Positions 23,809-36,512 of a stretch of 64,000 nucleotides of DNA are shown piece by piece. The first letter of the stretch is position 1; each line of letters begins with the position of its first letter. This DNA is from Chinchilla lanigera (Eukaryota > Chordata > Mammalia > Rodentia > Chinchillidae): positions 1,719,847 to 1,783,846 of the forward strand of contig NW_004955416.1 in NCBI RefSeq assembly GCF_000276665.1, given 5' to 3'. Below the pieces are notes generated by a model. It was not told the DNA's origin and searched no databases. It saw only the letters and a program-made list of their open reading frames with translations. The translations under genes were made by a program, and so were the position numbers.

Positions 23809-26529
23809 GAAATTATGCCTCCATGAGCAGTAAGACTTATTCTGGAGCTGGGGTGGAAGCACTGTGGCAGGAATATTTGGGAATACTTTTCCCGGAAGCA
23901 GGGCACCATCCAGGGGGACTCACCTGCCTCACACCTACATCATCACAGTGTTCCACCTGGCTTCCCCTCCTCCACTCTGCTCTTGAGCCATTTCATGGAA
24001 TTTAGGCACAACTTGATCTTTGTTAGCATTACAACTAGATTAAACCAATTATTGCAAATGCTACGGTGCTTACTATGTCTTCCCTCAGATCCTAGAGGAT
24101 ATTGTGGTCATGGGACAGGTGGGGAGAGGGAACTGGGTTCCATTTATAGAAAATCCTCCCCAGAAGTGAAGAGAGGCCTCAGAGTTCTTCCAGGCAGTTT
24201 TTGCCTACTTCAAGCCTCTGCTTGCTCCTGCCTCTCGACCAAAGTGGAATCAGTAGGACATAATAACCTTCAGTTCTGATCCCTTGGGGTTTTCTCTTTT
24301 GTTCGTTGAGTAGGTCAGGCAGCCTGCTTATCTTTTGTTTATAGAAGTGTGAATGGGAATATTCTGAGGCATTCAGAGTGAGGACGGGGATACATTTGCT
24401 GGTACCAATTCTAAAAGTACTAGAAAATTACTTAAGAGGGTAGGAGGAGGAAACAGGGTATAAGGAAAGAAAGAGCTTTGCAAATGAGAGAAGTTTCCCA
24501 GTTGTGAATTTAAATGTGAATGAACAAACGAGAAATGAACCCTCTTCTTTCAGTCTAACCACACCTTTGAGGGTTCTGAAAACCCACACACAGTGTTGCC
24601 TGCCCTGCTTTGACAGGTACCAACATCTAGCCTTGCTTCCCACTATAATTGCCAACAAAATTAAAATGCTGATGAAAGCAAGATTAAGGCAAATGGTGTA
24701 GTTTTCTAAGTGCAGACATGTTCTTGAATTATGAATATCATCCTATCATGATAATCATTGAAAACTGAGACAGTTTTTAGATTTGTGTACCCTTCCATTG
24801 CCTTATCTCTCTAGTAAGCTTTCCTTTTTTAGTGTGTGAAATGAGTGTGTGCCTGTGTTATGGAAACCTTCAGCATGTAGAGAGGAGACCGTCAAACAGG
24901 GCACACTGGTATCAGGCCAAACAGAAATTCAGCTTCCAGGGTAGATGTCAGATTTCTAATCCTTTTTTAAGACTTTTGCTGAAGGAAAAGGGGGCCCACC
25001 TTAGAGGGGCTGAGGCTGCTGCTGCACATTAGCTATGCTGAGAAGAGTCATAAATTTGGTTGTCAGCATTTTCCGTGGCTTTGTGGTGAAGGTAGTCTAG
25101 CTTTCATGTCATCAATGAAATATGTTAGATCCCATCTTTAATGTAGAAACCACAGTTGTTTGGTTATACTCTTTAAGGAGCTTGTGGTTGGTGTTGCAAT
25201 ATTCGTGTGAGATTTGGTAAATTCTTATGTTTTATCCTCAAGAGAAACAATTTATTCTGAGGCTAAGGAATATTTGCTTTTACTAAGCAGTTTTTGAAGG
25301 CGGGCATGTAAAACAGAAACTGCATGTGCTCTCCTTTAAAAGGCGTCTCACTTTGTGAAGGGCTCTTTGACATTATCATTGTCTGTACTTTCAAACTGTT
25401 TGGCCGAAATAAAAAGATATGAATTAGACAAGGAATTAGAAAGAAAAGGACTCAAGGACTAAGAGTGAACTTTTTTCAAAGTTGTATAAAACATACAATC
25501 AAAAATGTCTTTTACTAGTTGAACACTTTGTTAGAATGACCCACTGACAGAAATTTCAAAAAGCACCATTGACCCTTTGATTCCTGTCTGTTGGAAAAAA
25601 TTCTCCTGTTGGCTTCATATTAATAATTCTCTTGCCCAAATTTCAGAAGGTTTTCAATGGCCAATCTTCTGTGAGCCATTACTGAATTTGAGATGGAAAG
25701 AGTTTTATCTGGGGAGGACAATGGTTGACCTTATTAGATAGATGTGGCTTCATAGGCTGGCTTTGAGCTTAAACAAAGAAGTAACAGTGAAATCAAATGA
25801 GGCCCATCCTTGAGTAACCTTAACTTTACCAGAGGTGTGGAGTGCCAAACTCAAACTGTGCGCTTGGGTCCATCTGCCTCTGAAAAGGATCACTTGTTTT
25901 TGGAGATTCCAAAACGCTGTGGGGGAGGGAGGGTTGCTGAAATGTGTTATTTCTTTTAGTTTCCACCCCCTGTAAGAGAGCAGGGCCCCACACAAGCAGG
26001 GCCTCACAAACGAGCAGGGAAAGACATGCAAGGACAGTAGTTAGCATCAGTGTAGAGCTGGAAAAGGGAGCTCGGTGATGGTGACAGGCTTCTCTCAGAC
26101 TCTGTGTAACAACCAGACAGCGTTGTTGTTTTCTGGAAGGTACACTGTTATTTATTTGCAGTATCTCCATCTCACAATCAAGACTTCAGTAACGCCAGAC
26201 GTGTTGGGATGATCAGTGAATCACAGTGATAAAATTTATAGTGCTCGGCACTATATCCTGCCATAGAACAGGAAGACCATTTGTTCTTCTGAATATAAAA
26301 AATGAAAGTTTTTCATTTAATACACAAGAAAATCTTTATCTATATAGAAGGTGAACTGCAAGAAGAAAGATGACACTGTGCCCTCCTGGAAGCATGGGTT
26401 ATTCTGTGTGATACAACGGATGATGAACTAAAAGTAGAAACAGGGGAAATGACTACTTAATTATGTAAGTGCCTATGTCAGTGAGCATAGGCATCAGAAG
26501 AAAAGAGCAGAAATAGCAACTAACAAGGA

Positions 26530-26680
26530 ACCAGAGGTCCCAAATTCTAAGCCCAGCTCTGCCAGTGAATGAGGCTTTTCAGTCTTTCCAGGCTTTTGTT
26601 TCTCATCTGTAAAATGAGAATATTCGAAAAGTCAGCCTACTATTCCTTCCAATGCTGGAGTCCTCTGATTTTGTAGGAAA
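26530..26680 (+). mobile_element. MIR SINE
   Basis: AAGCCCAGCTCTGCCAGTGA, TTTCTCATCTGTAAAATGAG and CTATTCCTTCCAATGCTGG match MIR. Confidence 0.78.
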
Positions 26681-28252
26681 CTTGTGGCTTGTTTCTGTAA
26701 GTTACACAACTCTCACGTTCCGTAGTCCTATGTTCCAATCAAGGTAATTTCCTTTTTGAATGAAAAGATAGAATGTACTGTGGAGCATGCATCTGATTTT
26801 CTCAGTATTTTGACTGTCATAGAATTAGGAGTCATGTCTGAGCCATGAAAGTAGTCTTGCTGCTTTGTTCAATTACTTATTTTGCTCCCAAATGTGTCAC
26901 ATTTGGAATTATCAGAGAGCCCCTTAAGAGATTACTAGAGTTCCTGCCTTTCTCCGCTTATGCACTTCCAGTCTTTTAATAACTGGGGTTCAAAATTCCC
27001 TGACCAGTAGTTTTAATTTGCATTAAAAACAGATTTGTTATTTACAGAAGCACAAAGAATTTATGGGACTCAGCTCCAGCTTGGATCTCACCTAATCGTA
27101 GCCATGGAATCAATTAACAGTTCATCTGTGAAATGTGATAAAATCTTATGAGATACATATTGCCCAATAACTGAGAACGAGATGAAAGTATGCCTCATAA
27201 TAGTAACGGGGCTTCAGGGTTTTACAATCGCCATTGAATAGAGTTCCATTAGAAACTCCGTATTCAGGATGGCCACAAAAAACCACACTGTGTCTGAACA
27301 GATGATAGAGCATTGAGTAATAAACCTGGCCAGCCATTCCTGCTTTGATTAGTTTCCAACACCCTTGAAAAGGGGGCTGTTTGAGTGTTCATGCTCGTGG
27401 CAAATGAGCCTGTAAGGCTTGGGGTGGGTAGGGGTGAGGGAAAAGATTGAGTGCAGAGCTATAAATTGCTGCAAAGCTAGTGCCTCCAAGAAGGGCTGCT
27501 TGGGAGGCCCGGCATTCTGGTGTGCAGTGCGCTTTCACGGGGTAGGTCTCGGTGATATCTGGGAATCTGCTTTGGAAAACCTGAGTTCTTTTCTAACCAG
27601 ATTGGAGATCATTTTTCAATTATGTCTGTTTTTGTGCAGTTGGTGGTTTATATTTTTGTATTAAATCCAACTTTAAAATCTAGCATTTTAAAAGATCATA
27701 TAGTCTCTTTTATTTTACCCTTGAGAAAATTGAAAGTCACAGATGCTGAATGTTCTACCCGTGATTGCAAAACCGTATTATGGCAGAATATGGGTAGAAC
27801 TGATATTCCTGTTTTTCTGTGAAACGTTCTGTAGATTTATGCTTTCCAATAGGCCATCCAACTGACCACTACTAGTGCTATAGACCCAATATGCTATCAG
27901 TGTCACATGGGATCATTAAGTATAAAGTGAAGAGCATGGATTTGTTTGTGATGGAGAACAAGCTCCAAAAGTTTAATTTACATACCCCTTATTCCTCCTG
28001 GGCGGTTTTAGACAAATAAGATGTGTCCAGAATTTCCCCCATTGAGTTAGAGTCCTTGGTGAATCAGGTAGGGTAGCAGACTTTCTGAGTGTTGGGATAC
28101 ATGGTAGTAACTCAGAGCCTGGGCTCCCCTGTTAGAGAAGGGACAGGTGGGGAGCTGCCCCTAGTGGTGTTCCCTCTCTTCACCCTAATGGGTTTTGATG
28201 CGAAAGTTTCTCAGCCTCCACTTTCTCCATTTTTTTCTCCTCCTTGTTGCAG

Positions 28253-28402
28253 TTTTCAAACAACTGTGGGATATTTTGGGATGAAGCCGAAGGCTGGTGA
28301 GAAGGAGGTCACACCCGGCTATGTGTTTATGGTGTGGTATGAGTTCTGCAGTGACTTCAAGACGATTTGGAAACGAGAGAGTAAAAACATATCGAAAGAA
28401 AG
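28253..28402 (+). CDS. FMN1: FMN1 (formin-1) internal coding exon, FH2 C-terminal core
   Basis: A 150-nt exon: one base, 49 codons, then AG. The acceptor is a pyrimidine tract ending in GCAG at 28249-28252; the donor is AAAG|GTAAGG. It encodes the most recognisable formin stretch in the window, with [29 protein letters not shown] and [15 protein letters not shown]. The motif pattern xTxxYFGxK...G..E...[13 protein letters not shown] is typical of the end of FH2 in the FMN family. The peptide and its following exons match formin-1 rather than formin-2, whose tail I recall as different. The open frame continues upstream of the acceptor by chance, so the exon start is set by the AG and by phase agreement with the exon at 21634. 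Reading frame is intact with no stop or frameshift. Confidence 0.92.
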
Positions 28403-28968
28403 GTAAGGATCTAATAAAGGAGTCTAGGAAACTGCCTTTCCAAGCTTTCCAGAGTATGTGTGTTTCACACAACTCAGTGTTTTCCTTAGGATCCAGCAGA
28501 CAACTGGGAAGGATTATTGCCTCAAGGTTTCTAGGGCATTTTCAGGGAAAGCTTGCTGTCCACACAAGCAGATATGCTTGTACAATCTGATAAGTTACAC
28601 TTTCTTAACCCCTTCCAATTACTAGCTAGTAAATGAAAGGGGAGTTGTGCTAATTTGCAACAGATTGCTTCTCTGTGTATTTTCATGTTGGTCTAAGCTA
28701 AATGAGGCAGTCTCGCTGTCGCAGACAGTACAGACAAATAAAAGTGAATGCTTTTCCCATTAATATACTGAACTTGCATCAAAGGGAAATCTCCAAGGCT
28801 CAGGCCACACTTCACACAGTGTCGAAGCCCCACGCTGGATTTACAGCGTCACTTGTGACTCCCTGTATCCTGCTGAGGACATCAAACTGCATGCCGCTCG
28901 GCCTCCTTACAGCCTCCTGATTTTATTAGTTGGGGGTAAAAGAAAAAGAATCAGTTCTGAATATAGGC

Positions 28969-28969
<1 letters not shown>

Positions 28970-29013
<44 letters not shown>
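28970..29013 (+). repeat. (GT)n microsatellite
   Basis: About 22 GT units with one C interruption near the start, 570 bp past the FMN1 exon at 28253. Confidence 0.95.
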
Positions 29014-29016
<3 letters not shown>

Positions 29017-32000
29017 CGCCTTATAGAGGCTGATTTTGGTTCTGTTTATCAGAAAAAACCTTTCTGTTTAATCATTGTACTGATCAAGTCACCATTGTTC
29101 TGTGGAGTGTGTCATAGATTTAAACTGTGAATGGGTCATGTCACTAACGCTGGAGGAGTAGATGTATGTGAATGTCACTCACAAGGCTATGGAAGGAAAC
29201 AGAAAGTTGTACCAGTAGGTAAAGGAACTTACGATAGCATCTATAGCTCACTAAAAACGTTTCAGTTAAAAAGTAAATGTCAAGTGACATTAGTAAGAAA
29301 ATAGGTTGTTGGCCATATCATGAAAAAAAATCTATAAATCTTGGCATCCAAATCAATGTTACCCTATAACTACTTATTTAACCTTTTAAAGTAAATTGAA
29401 ATTATCTTCACTTGGAAAAAAATTCTCCTAGGAGAGTAGTGGAGTGAAGCCCCTCTTCTTGCTACAGTAGGGTAGCAGGTAGCCCTCTGGCTCTCGAAAT
29501 CCGCACGGGAAAGCTGGAAGTCCAGCAGTGAGTTCTGCACATACATCTTGGATATTGTACATGGTCCTTAGTGAATTTGTCCTTGGAACTCCAAGAAGTA
29601 GTCCAAAAACAAACAACAGCAGCAAAACACCAGCAGAAGGGATAATTTATTGATTTTCATTTTAATGATCTTCTTTTGAAATTCTGAACTGCAGTTCACA
29701 TTAAGGAGTTTTCCCTGTCACAGGGGTTAGACCACACTAATTGTAGGTTTTCAGTGGTAGTGCGGGCCAGCCACCCAGAATGTCGTTTGCCCTGATTCCC
29801 AGCCACAGGCCTTTGCAGTGCTGCTTCCTCAGTGCAGCTGGTGAATTGCCTGCTTCACACTCTGTAAAGCAACGCCTTGAAAGGTCATGACTTCACAAGG
29901 CTCTCTGCAGTTTTCCTTTAGCAATTTCAGGGGTCTCTTCCTTTCAGCTATGTTTTGTGAGATAGATTGTCAAGCTTTCTAACCTATCACTAACCAAAGT
30001 TAGTGATAACTCCTAAAATATTTTTGGAAGTAACTTCTTTAAATAAATCTACTGTTAAGAAATGTCAGCATGTTATGTATATTACTGTTCGGCTTAACTG
30101 TTATTCAGAGTTTTTTGTGAAGTGAGGATTTTTATGATTGCAATTTATTTGCTAAGGATTTTAGCTTTTAGACTATTAGAATTACATGTTCATAAGGATG
30201 AAATAAGCAAATGAAATTCTTCCCTTATACTTAGATAAGAAACTGATTTCTCTGTTTTGATACCTATTTAATGATATTTGGTATTACAGTTTTTATCATA
30301 CCTTTCCCAGAAGTCCATTAAATCCCAACAGCACTAGATGTCAAGTGTTGACAAAACATCCTTAGCAGGAATGGTACAAAAGCATTCTAAAAACCAAATG
30401 AAAACCTGATCTAACTATTAGAGGAAAAAAATTGATCTCATAAGAAGAAATTGAACCCACTTGATTTTTAGGTGTATTTGAAGACCAATTAAAACCCAAA
30501 AAATTATTGGGAAAAAACAATAGTATTTTCAAAGAGATAGATTCCACCACAAATAATGTTTTGTTTAAATTCTACTTCCAAATGAATTGAAAGTATTGAA
30601 AACTATTTTAGGCCACTTGTGGTTAATTCTAGGTAACAGAGAACATTTACTGTTTTGGTTTAGCCTGTATTACCTTAGCTTTGTGCAAAAGTGAAAGGGA
30701 TGCATTTCTGTAAGAAGGTAGCAATTACCCTCATCAGACCAGGAACAATCTACATACACAAATGACGACAAAAATTCCCAATGTTCTTGTGCCCTGTGAG
30801 TGGAAAATAAACAGTATCATTAAACTAGTGTTAGCCATGCTCTGTGGTTGAGTAAGAAGAGAGACAGTATTCACGGGAGATAGTTTATCTGAAATTAACT
30901 GCATTGTTAGAAGAACAATATACTGCGTGATAGTATACTAGGAGCAGTAAAATTAAATTTTCCTTGGCATTTATGCCAGTCTTAAGCAGAAGAGCAAACT
31001 TCTGTGCCTAGGCACAAACCCAAAAGCCCTTTTCCTGGACTTCAGTATGCACCCACAGCGTCGCTGTGCTGCTGTGGCAAGTGTCATCCCCTGGGTAAAG
31101 TGCACCAGCTCCTTCTCTTGTCCCTTCTGAGTACAGGCAGTGCTCGATGGTGTAGAAAGAGATCTCTAGACAAAGTCAAACCTCAGCATCTTTACTTTTC
31201 ACTCTACCACTAGTTTGCTATGTATTGGGCCAGTAGGTTATCATTATCATTATAGAGAACCAGTTGTCACTTCTATAAAATGTATGCATTAGAATGAAAC
31301 GTGTGTATTAGAATGAAACAGAAACTAAATGTTAACTCTGATCTCTTCTACCTCAAAATCTCTCCATATCTATAAATCTAGAATTTGCTTTTCTAATACT
31401 CTGAGAGCCTGTATGCTTCACTTTTAGCTAATGCCCTTCACTTTTTGCTCTTGAGTTTGTTGGGGTCTATACTGCAATAAGGCAAGGTCTGACCGAGCTG
31501 TGGAAGAAGTTGGAAACAAGAGTTGTTGTTGCCCTTTTCAGACTGGTAATTGTCCACAGTCACCTGGGTTCCTTCCCCCAGCTCTTCTCACAGGGTACTA
31601 ATATTGGCTTTGAAGATCACATTTTTTAAATTGAGAGTAGACCTACAAAAAATGATTTCCTCCTCGCATCCGTACCCAACACTGCATTTAATGGAATGTA
31701 AAAGTTCACCAAGAGTATATCATGCTCAGTAGAACCTCTGATTCAACTTTATCTTTTCATGTACTTTTGTGTTTGTGTGTTTTGATATTCAAACAACCAG
31801 TAGATTTGGGGAATAGGCTTGTCTACTACCTATTAAATCTACAGGTTAACCATGTGTGCGTAATTGCAAGGAGGTCACCTAATTTTTGCTGCTAGCTTTG
31901 TAGGCTATTCTTTACTCATTTTCTGCTTTTTTTGGCTAATTAATTGCTCTGGGCTGTAGGACCCTTACTTGTAAAGTATTTCACCACTTAGGATATCTCA

Positions 32001-33689
32001 GAACTGTTCCCATATATGCCCACACATGTCCACAAACCACCCACTACCACCCACAAAATGAGCTATGAATTTGTAAAAGGTGAAGAAGGCCCAAGAGAGC
32101 ATGGCTCCAGAAATAAAGTCTAGGCAAATAATTCATCCTGAGCCAAAGCAAACTTTAAAAGTGCCATTTAAAAACCCATAATGTGTAAGTAATGAGTGAA
32201 TAAGGAGTTTGGTGAATTTTATGTGAAATGCAAATAAGAAATTTCATTATTCACATAGCTATAATTTACACCGTGGGGAATGGATAGTTACTTTGTTTTT
32301 TTAATCTGGCTGAGTGTATTCCTTGCAGCTATTATGGTTAATTATGCAACTGCCCTACCCATGACAGCAGATAGTTCCAAGCTGCTTCGGGGTTATCCCA
32401 AAGGCTGTTGTCAGCACTTCCCCCTGCGCAGGCTGCTTTAGGACCAAGAGCTGAGGACTGCGTGCAGCCATCCCTCAAGTCACAGAGGAGCCGTTGACTG
32501 CAGTGGAGACACGGCAGGCATCCATCTCTTTGCCTGATAAAGTTATTCCTGGGTAGAGCTCCGTCAACCAAACTTTTATTTATTGAATTCTGCTTTTCTA
32601 ATGGCATACATATGAGGCACTCCAGTATTTCTAACACGTTAAAAATACTTGCTTTTTCCTGGGCATCCACGTGCAATTAAACACTTTATGGTTTATGTAC
32701 CTAACTGCTAAGAAACTTCATATTGTAAAAGAATCATTTAATAATACAATTAATTACCCTGTAGCAACTTGGCAAAACTTTGTAATTTTCTGTCACATTG
32801 TGAAAGCAGTTCTCTGCAAGTAAACAAGTGCCCCCAAAACCTAACTTATAAACAGAATTATCATGTCCCCCAAAATAAAATCTGTTTATTTCCCAAGCAA
32901 TAAATTTAAAACTACATTTGCAAAATTAAAAATATGTCATTAATGAGAGGAAATAGACTTTTTAAAAAAGTAAGAATTATAAGATCATTGATTTTTTTTT
33001 TAAAAAAGAAACACATCTCAGCCATGTTTCTTCTGGAAGCTATCTTCCACCTCTTCCCTTTTAGCTTTTAAACAATATATCCATTTTCTCATTACACTCC
33101 TCCTATATCATTGAAGGTAACATTCTGACTGCCAAAATAACTGTTATTTAAAGGAAACTTTAATTTTCCTCTTGCATTACAATCTGGGTGTGAGGAGTTT
33201 CAACACTGGGACCCAGTTTCCTTCTTCTTCGTGGCTGCTGCCCCTAGGTGTGGTTCTTATTCACGTGGTGAAGATGGCTCTTATTCACAAGGTGGTGTCT
33301 TGTCCACCACCATTGCTGCCCAATTCCTGCCAGTGGGAGGATACACCATATCCTTTGAGTAGCATGAGCTAGAAGTGCACAAATCGCTTCTTTTAGCCCA
33401 TTGGGCAGAGCTTAGTTTTGTAGACATACACGGGGTGACACAGGGAATGCAGGCTTAGCTGGGAGCCATGTGCCTAGCTAAAATCTCAGGTTTTGCTACC
33501 AAAGGAAGCAGAATTTCATGTTGAGACCACTGACAGGCTTGCTATATTTCTTAATTGTGAGGTCAAGCAGTTAATTCTTTGGTACTACTAGCTTCTATTG
33601 CCGATGATCATTTCTTCTATCTTGAAAGGCCTCATTTCTCTGATATCTACTGGGTCTCTTTCTATGAAGGTAGGACTACTCCTCCACCT

Positions 33690-34420
33690 CCTCTACTTTT
33701 AGTTCTTCTTTTACTTTTATTTCATAAATAAAGCGACCTTTTTCCAAGATCCCCATCACAATATTCCTCTTTTCTTCTCTATACTCTCTTCCTCACTGGT
33801 CCTACCCCAGCTTCATCTGTCAAGCCAAAGTCTTCCAAGTCTTCCAAGCCATAGCTGACCTCTTTGCTAAGTTTTAGCCCTAAATCTTCTATCACACACT
33901 AGGACATTCCCAAAAGAGGCCCAACCTTCATTTGAAATTCATTGTGTCCTAAGTGGAAATCACTCTAACTCAACCAAGGCCCACCCCTCTTTAGGTTCCC
34001 TGACTTTCAGCTGCAACACTGTCATTCTTTTACGAGCAAAAGGCAGTCTGGAGGCTCAGATTTATCTTCAGTGGTACATGGTTGAATTTCCACCTGTTGA
34101 TAGGTCTTCTCGGTTTTGCCTCTGTAGTGTTTAATCTTTATCTTACTTTCACTGCAGCTCTGGCCTAGTTCAAGGCCTCATCATCTCACACCTTGATTAC
34201 AAAAACATCCTTCTAAATGTTCTCTCTACAGGTTTTCTATTTCCTCTTTGATTTCCCTTAACATTGCATCTAGCTCTACAGCAAAACAGAAGTTAGATCA
34301 CATCTTTCTTTAAATATTTCCTGTTGTTTCACATTGCTCATGACGTAAAGAGATGAGACCTAACCATCATTGGTACTTTCATTCATTAACTTGAAATGGT
34401 TTATTGTTTTTTCCACAGAT
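33690..34420. mobile_element. Possible L2-like LINE relic
   Basis: Pyrimidine-rich sequence with CTCATCATCTCACACCTTGA, TTAGATCACATCTTTCTTTA and TTCCTGTTGTTTCACATTGC recalls L2 complement sequence. No frame is preserved. Confidence 0.35.
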
Positions 34421-34961
34421 AAGCACGACAGAGAAAATTAATTGCCGATGTCCCAGTTTCACTAATAGCCAACAGAATGAGGATAAGGACCTCGGGGGCG
34501 GTTAGACACTAAAGTTTGAGTTCTTTTAAGTATTCTACCTTCTTTCCTACATTACATCATTTCTAAGATCCTCCCCTAATTTCACTTTGCAACTGCTTCT
34601 CTTCCATTATTTCAAAGGGGATGGCAAGCAATAGAATACATTTAAAGAAATATGTGTAATCTGACTTCTGTGTTGAAAGATAACAGATGCAGTGTTAAAG
34701 GCTGTTTCAGTAATCCATGCTTATTTCTGTGTCCTCATCCCTCTATTCTTCTGTAACAATGGCTCTCTTTCTCTTACTTCTACTTTCCTTTCCTTACATT
34801 CTGATTAATTTCTGTACTCTGCATTGTGCCTGGGTATTTCCTGCTGATCAATATATAGCCATCCTTTTGAGGACTGCCTCCAAAATCAACTATCTAGAAA
34901 TCTTCTGAAATCCCCCTAAATAGAATAATGACCTTTCCTTCTGGTCTCTGACAGCATATAA

Positions 34962-34986
34962 TTTTTTGTTTTGTTTTGTTTTGTTT
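34962..34986 (+). repeat. (TTTTG)n simple repeat
   Basis: Four TTTTG units preceded by T6. Confidence 0.85.
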
Positions 34987-35331
34987 ATCATCCTTTAGCA
35001 ATTATTTCACTCTAACCTGATATTCTAGCGGTTTGTCTTCTTCCACCTCCAGGGCATAAACCCATTATCAACTATACCTTCTATCGTGCTTTCTCTAGCA
35101 CAGACACAAAATGTGTCTATTGACATAAGGCTTCACAGGATTGCCAAATACTAGTAAGTAACTTAAGATCCTGGGTGGTGTCCGAGTTTGGAAGTAAATG
35201 TGGAAAGTAAATGTGGAAACCAGAGAGTTTTATGTAGCTGTTTAGCTAGAAAAGAAAGACTACACTCAGCAGAGATGCTGAGAAGACTCAGAAGCCAGAG
35301 GAGAAATACTGGAGGTCAATAGCTCCTATGG

Positions 35332-35450
35332 TAGGTCTTCAGAATTACCTGAAGAGTGTTGCAAAAATGTATATAAATTTATTGAAACAAACCCCAAGGA
35401 TTGGCATCTAAGAATCAGTGTTTTTAGAAGCCCCCCACAAAGGTGGCAGA
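35332..35450. mobile_element. MER5-like DNA transposon relic
   Basis: AGAATTACCTGAAGAGTGTT, GGATTGGCATCTAAGAATCA and GTGTTTTTAGAAGCCCCCCA have the order of MER5-type (Charlie-derived) elements. It abuts the L1 at 35495. Confidence 0.5.
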
Positions 35451-35494
35451 ACAGAAGTATCTTTTGTTTTTGGTTGACTTGTTTTTGGTCAACT

Positions 35495-36512
35495 TTCTAA
35501 TTGCACGAGAAATAACATCAAGAATCAACAAATGGAATCATAGCAAATTAAAAAACTTCTCCACAGCAAAGGAAGCAATCAGAAGTGTAAAAAAACAACT
35601 TAAAGAATGAGAAAAATTTTGCCAGTTACACCTCAGACAGAGGACTAATATCTAGAATATACAAAGAACTAAAATTTAAACCCTCCAAATAAAACACTCA
35701 ATCAAAAAATGGGCAACTGAAATAGGCACTTCTCAGAAGTGGTAGTACAAACGGCCAATAAGTAAATAAAAAATGTTCAACATCTTTGACCATTAGAGAA
35801 ATGCAAATTACAACAACTCTGGGATTCCGTTTTGCTCCAGAAAGAATGGCCATCATCGAAAAATCAACTAATAACAAATGCTGGAGAGACTTCAGGGCAA
35901 AAGGAACCCTTGTTCATTGTTGGTGGGAGTGTAAAGTGGTACAACCACTGAGGAAGTCAGTATGTAGCTTCCTCAAAAAGCTAAAAATAGAAATTGCATT
36001 CAACTCAGCTATCCCCTTACTAGGTAACTTCTCAAGAGAATTAAAGACATCATAGTACTCCAGTACATGCATTGCCATGTTTCTAACTGCACAATTCATA
36101 ATAGATAAATCTTGGATTCAGGTTATATGCCCATCAACAGATGAGTGGATAACAAATGTACTATTTATACCATGGAGAACTACTCTGAAATAAAGGACAA
36201 AGCTGAGTCATTTATAGGAAAAGGCATGTACCTTGAAACCATAAAGTTAAGTGAAATAAATGAGACATGCAGGTGTAATATCACATGGTTTCACTTAAAA
36301 GAGAAACACAAAATATAAATAAATTAAAGAGCAAAATAAATGACAGATTAAAAAAACAAGGATATAGATGTTTTACAGATGGAAAGGGAACCAAGATATG
36401 GAGGTAAGAGGGGATACAAAAAAGAATTAGGATATGTCATGGACATGAACCAAATTGCCACAATGAAAGTAGTCATTATGTATCACAAACATATACTAAT
36501 AAATAAAAAATC
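35495..36512 (+). mobile_element. 5'-truncated L1 (older)
   Basis: Degenerate ORF2 3' end (ATTAGAGAAATGCAAATTAC, GAGACTTCAGGGCAAAAGGA and GTGGGAGTGTAAAGTGGTAC are classic L1 landmarks) followed by the 3' UTR type also seen at 2.8 and 5.8 kb, ending ATATACTAATAAATAAAAAA. Many stops. No target duplication resolved. Confidence 0.92.

Larger units (their letters stand above)
21686..28252 (+). other. FMN1 intron between exons at 21634 and 28253
   Basis: About 6.6 kb. The first 2.1 kb is mostly the nested L1 pair. 23.83-26.5 kb is unremarkable single-copy-looking sequence. 26.99-27.38 kb lacks recognisable repeats and has an ATTTGCAT octamer-like motif; see findings. Confidence 0.85.
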
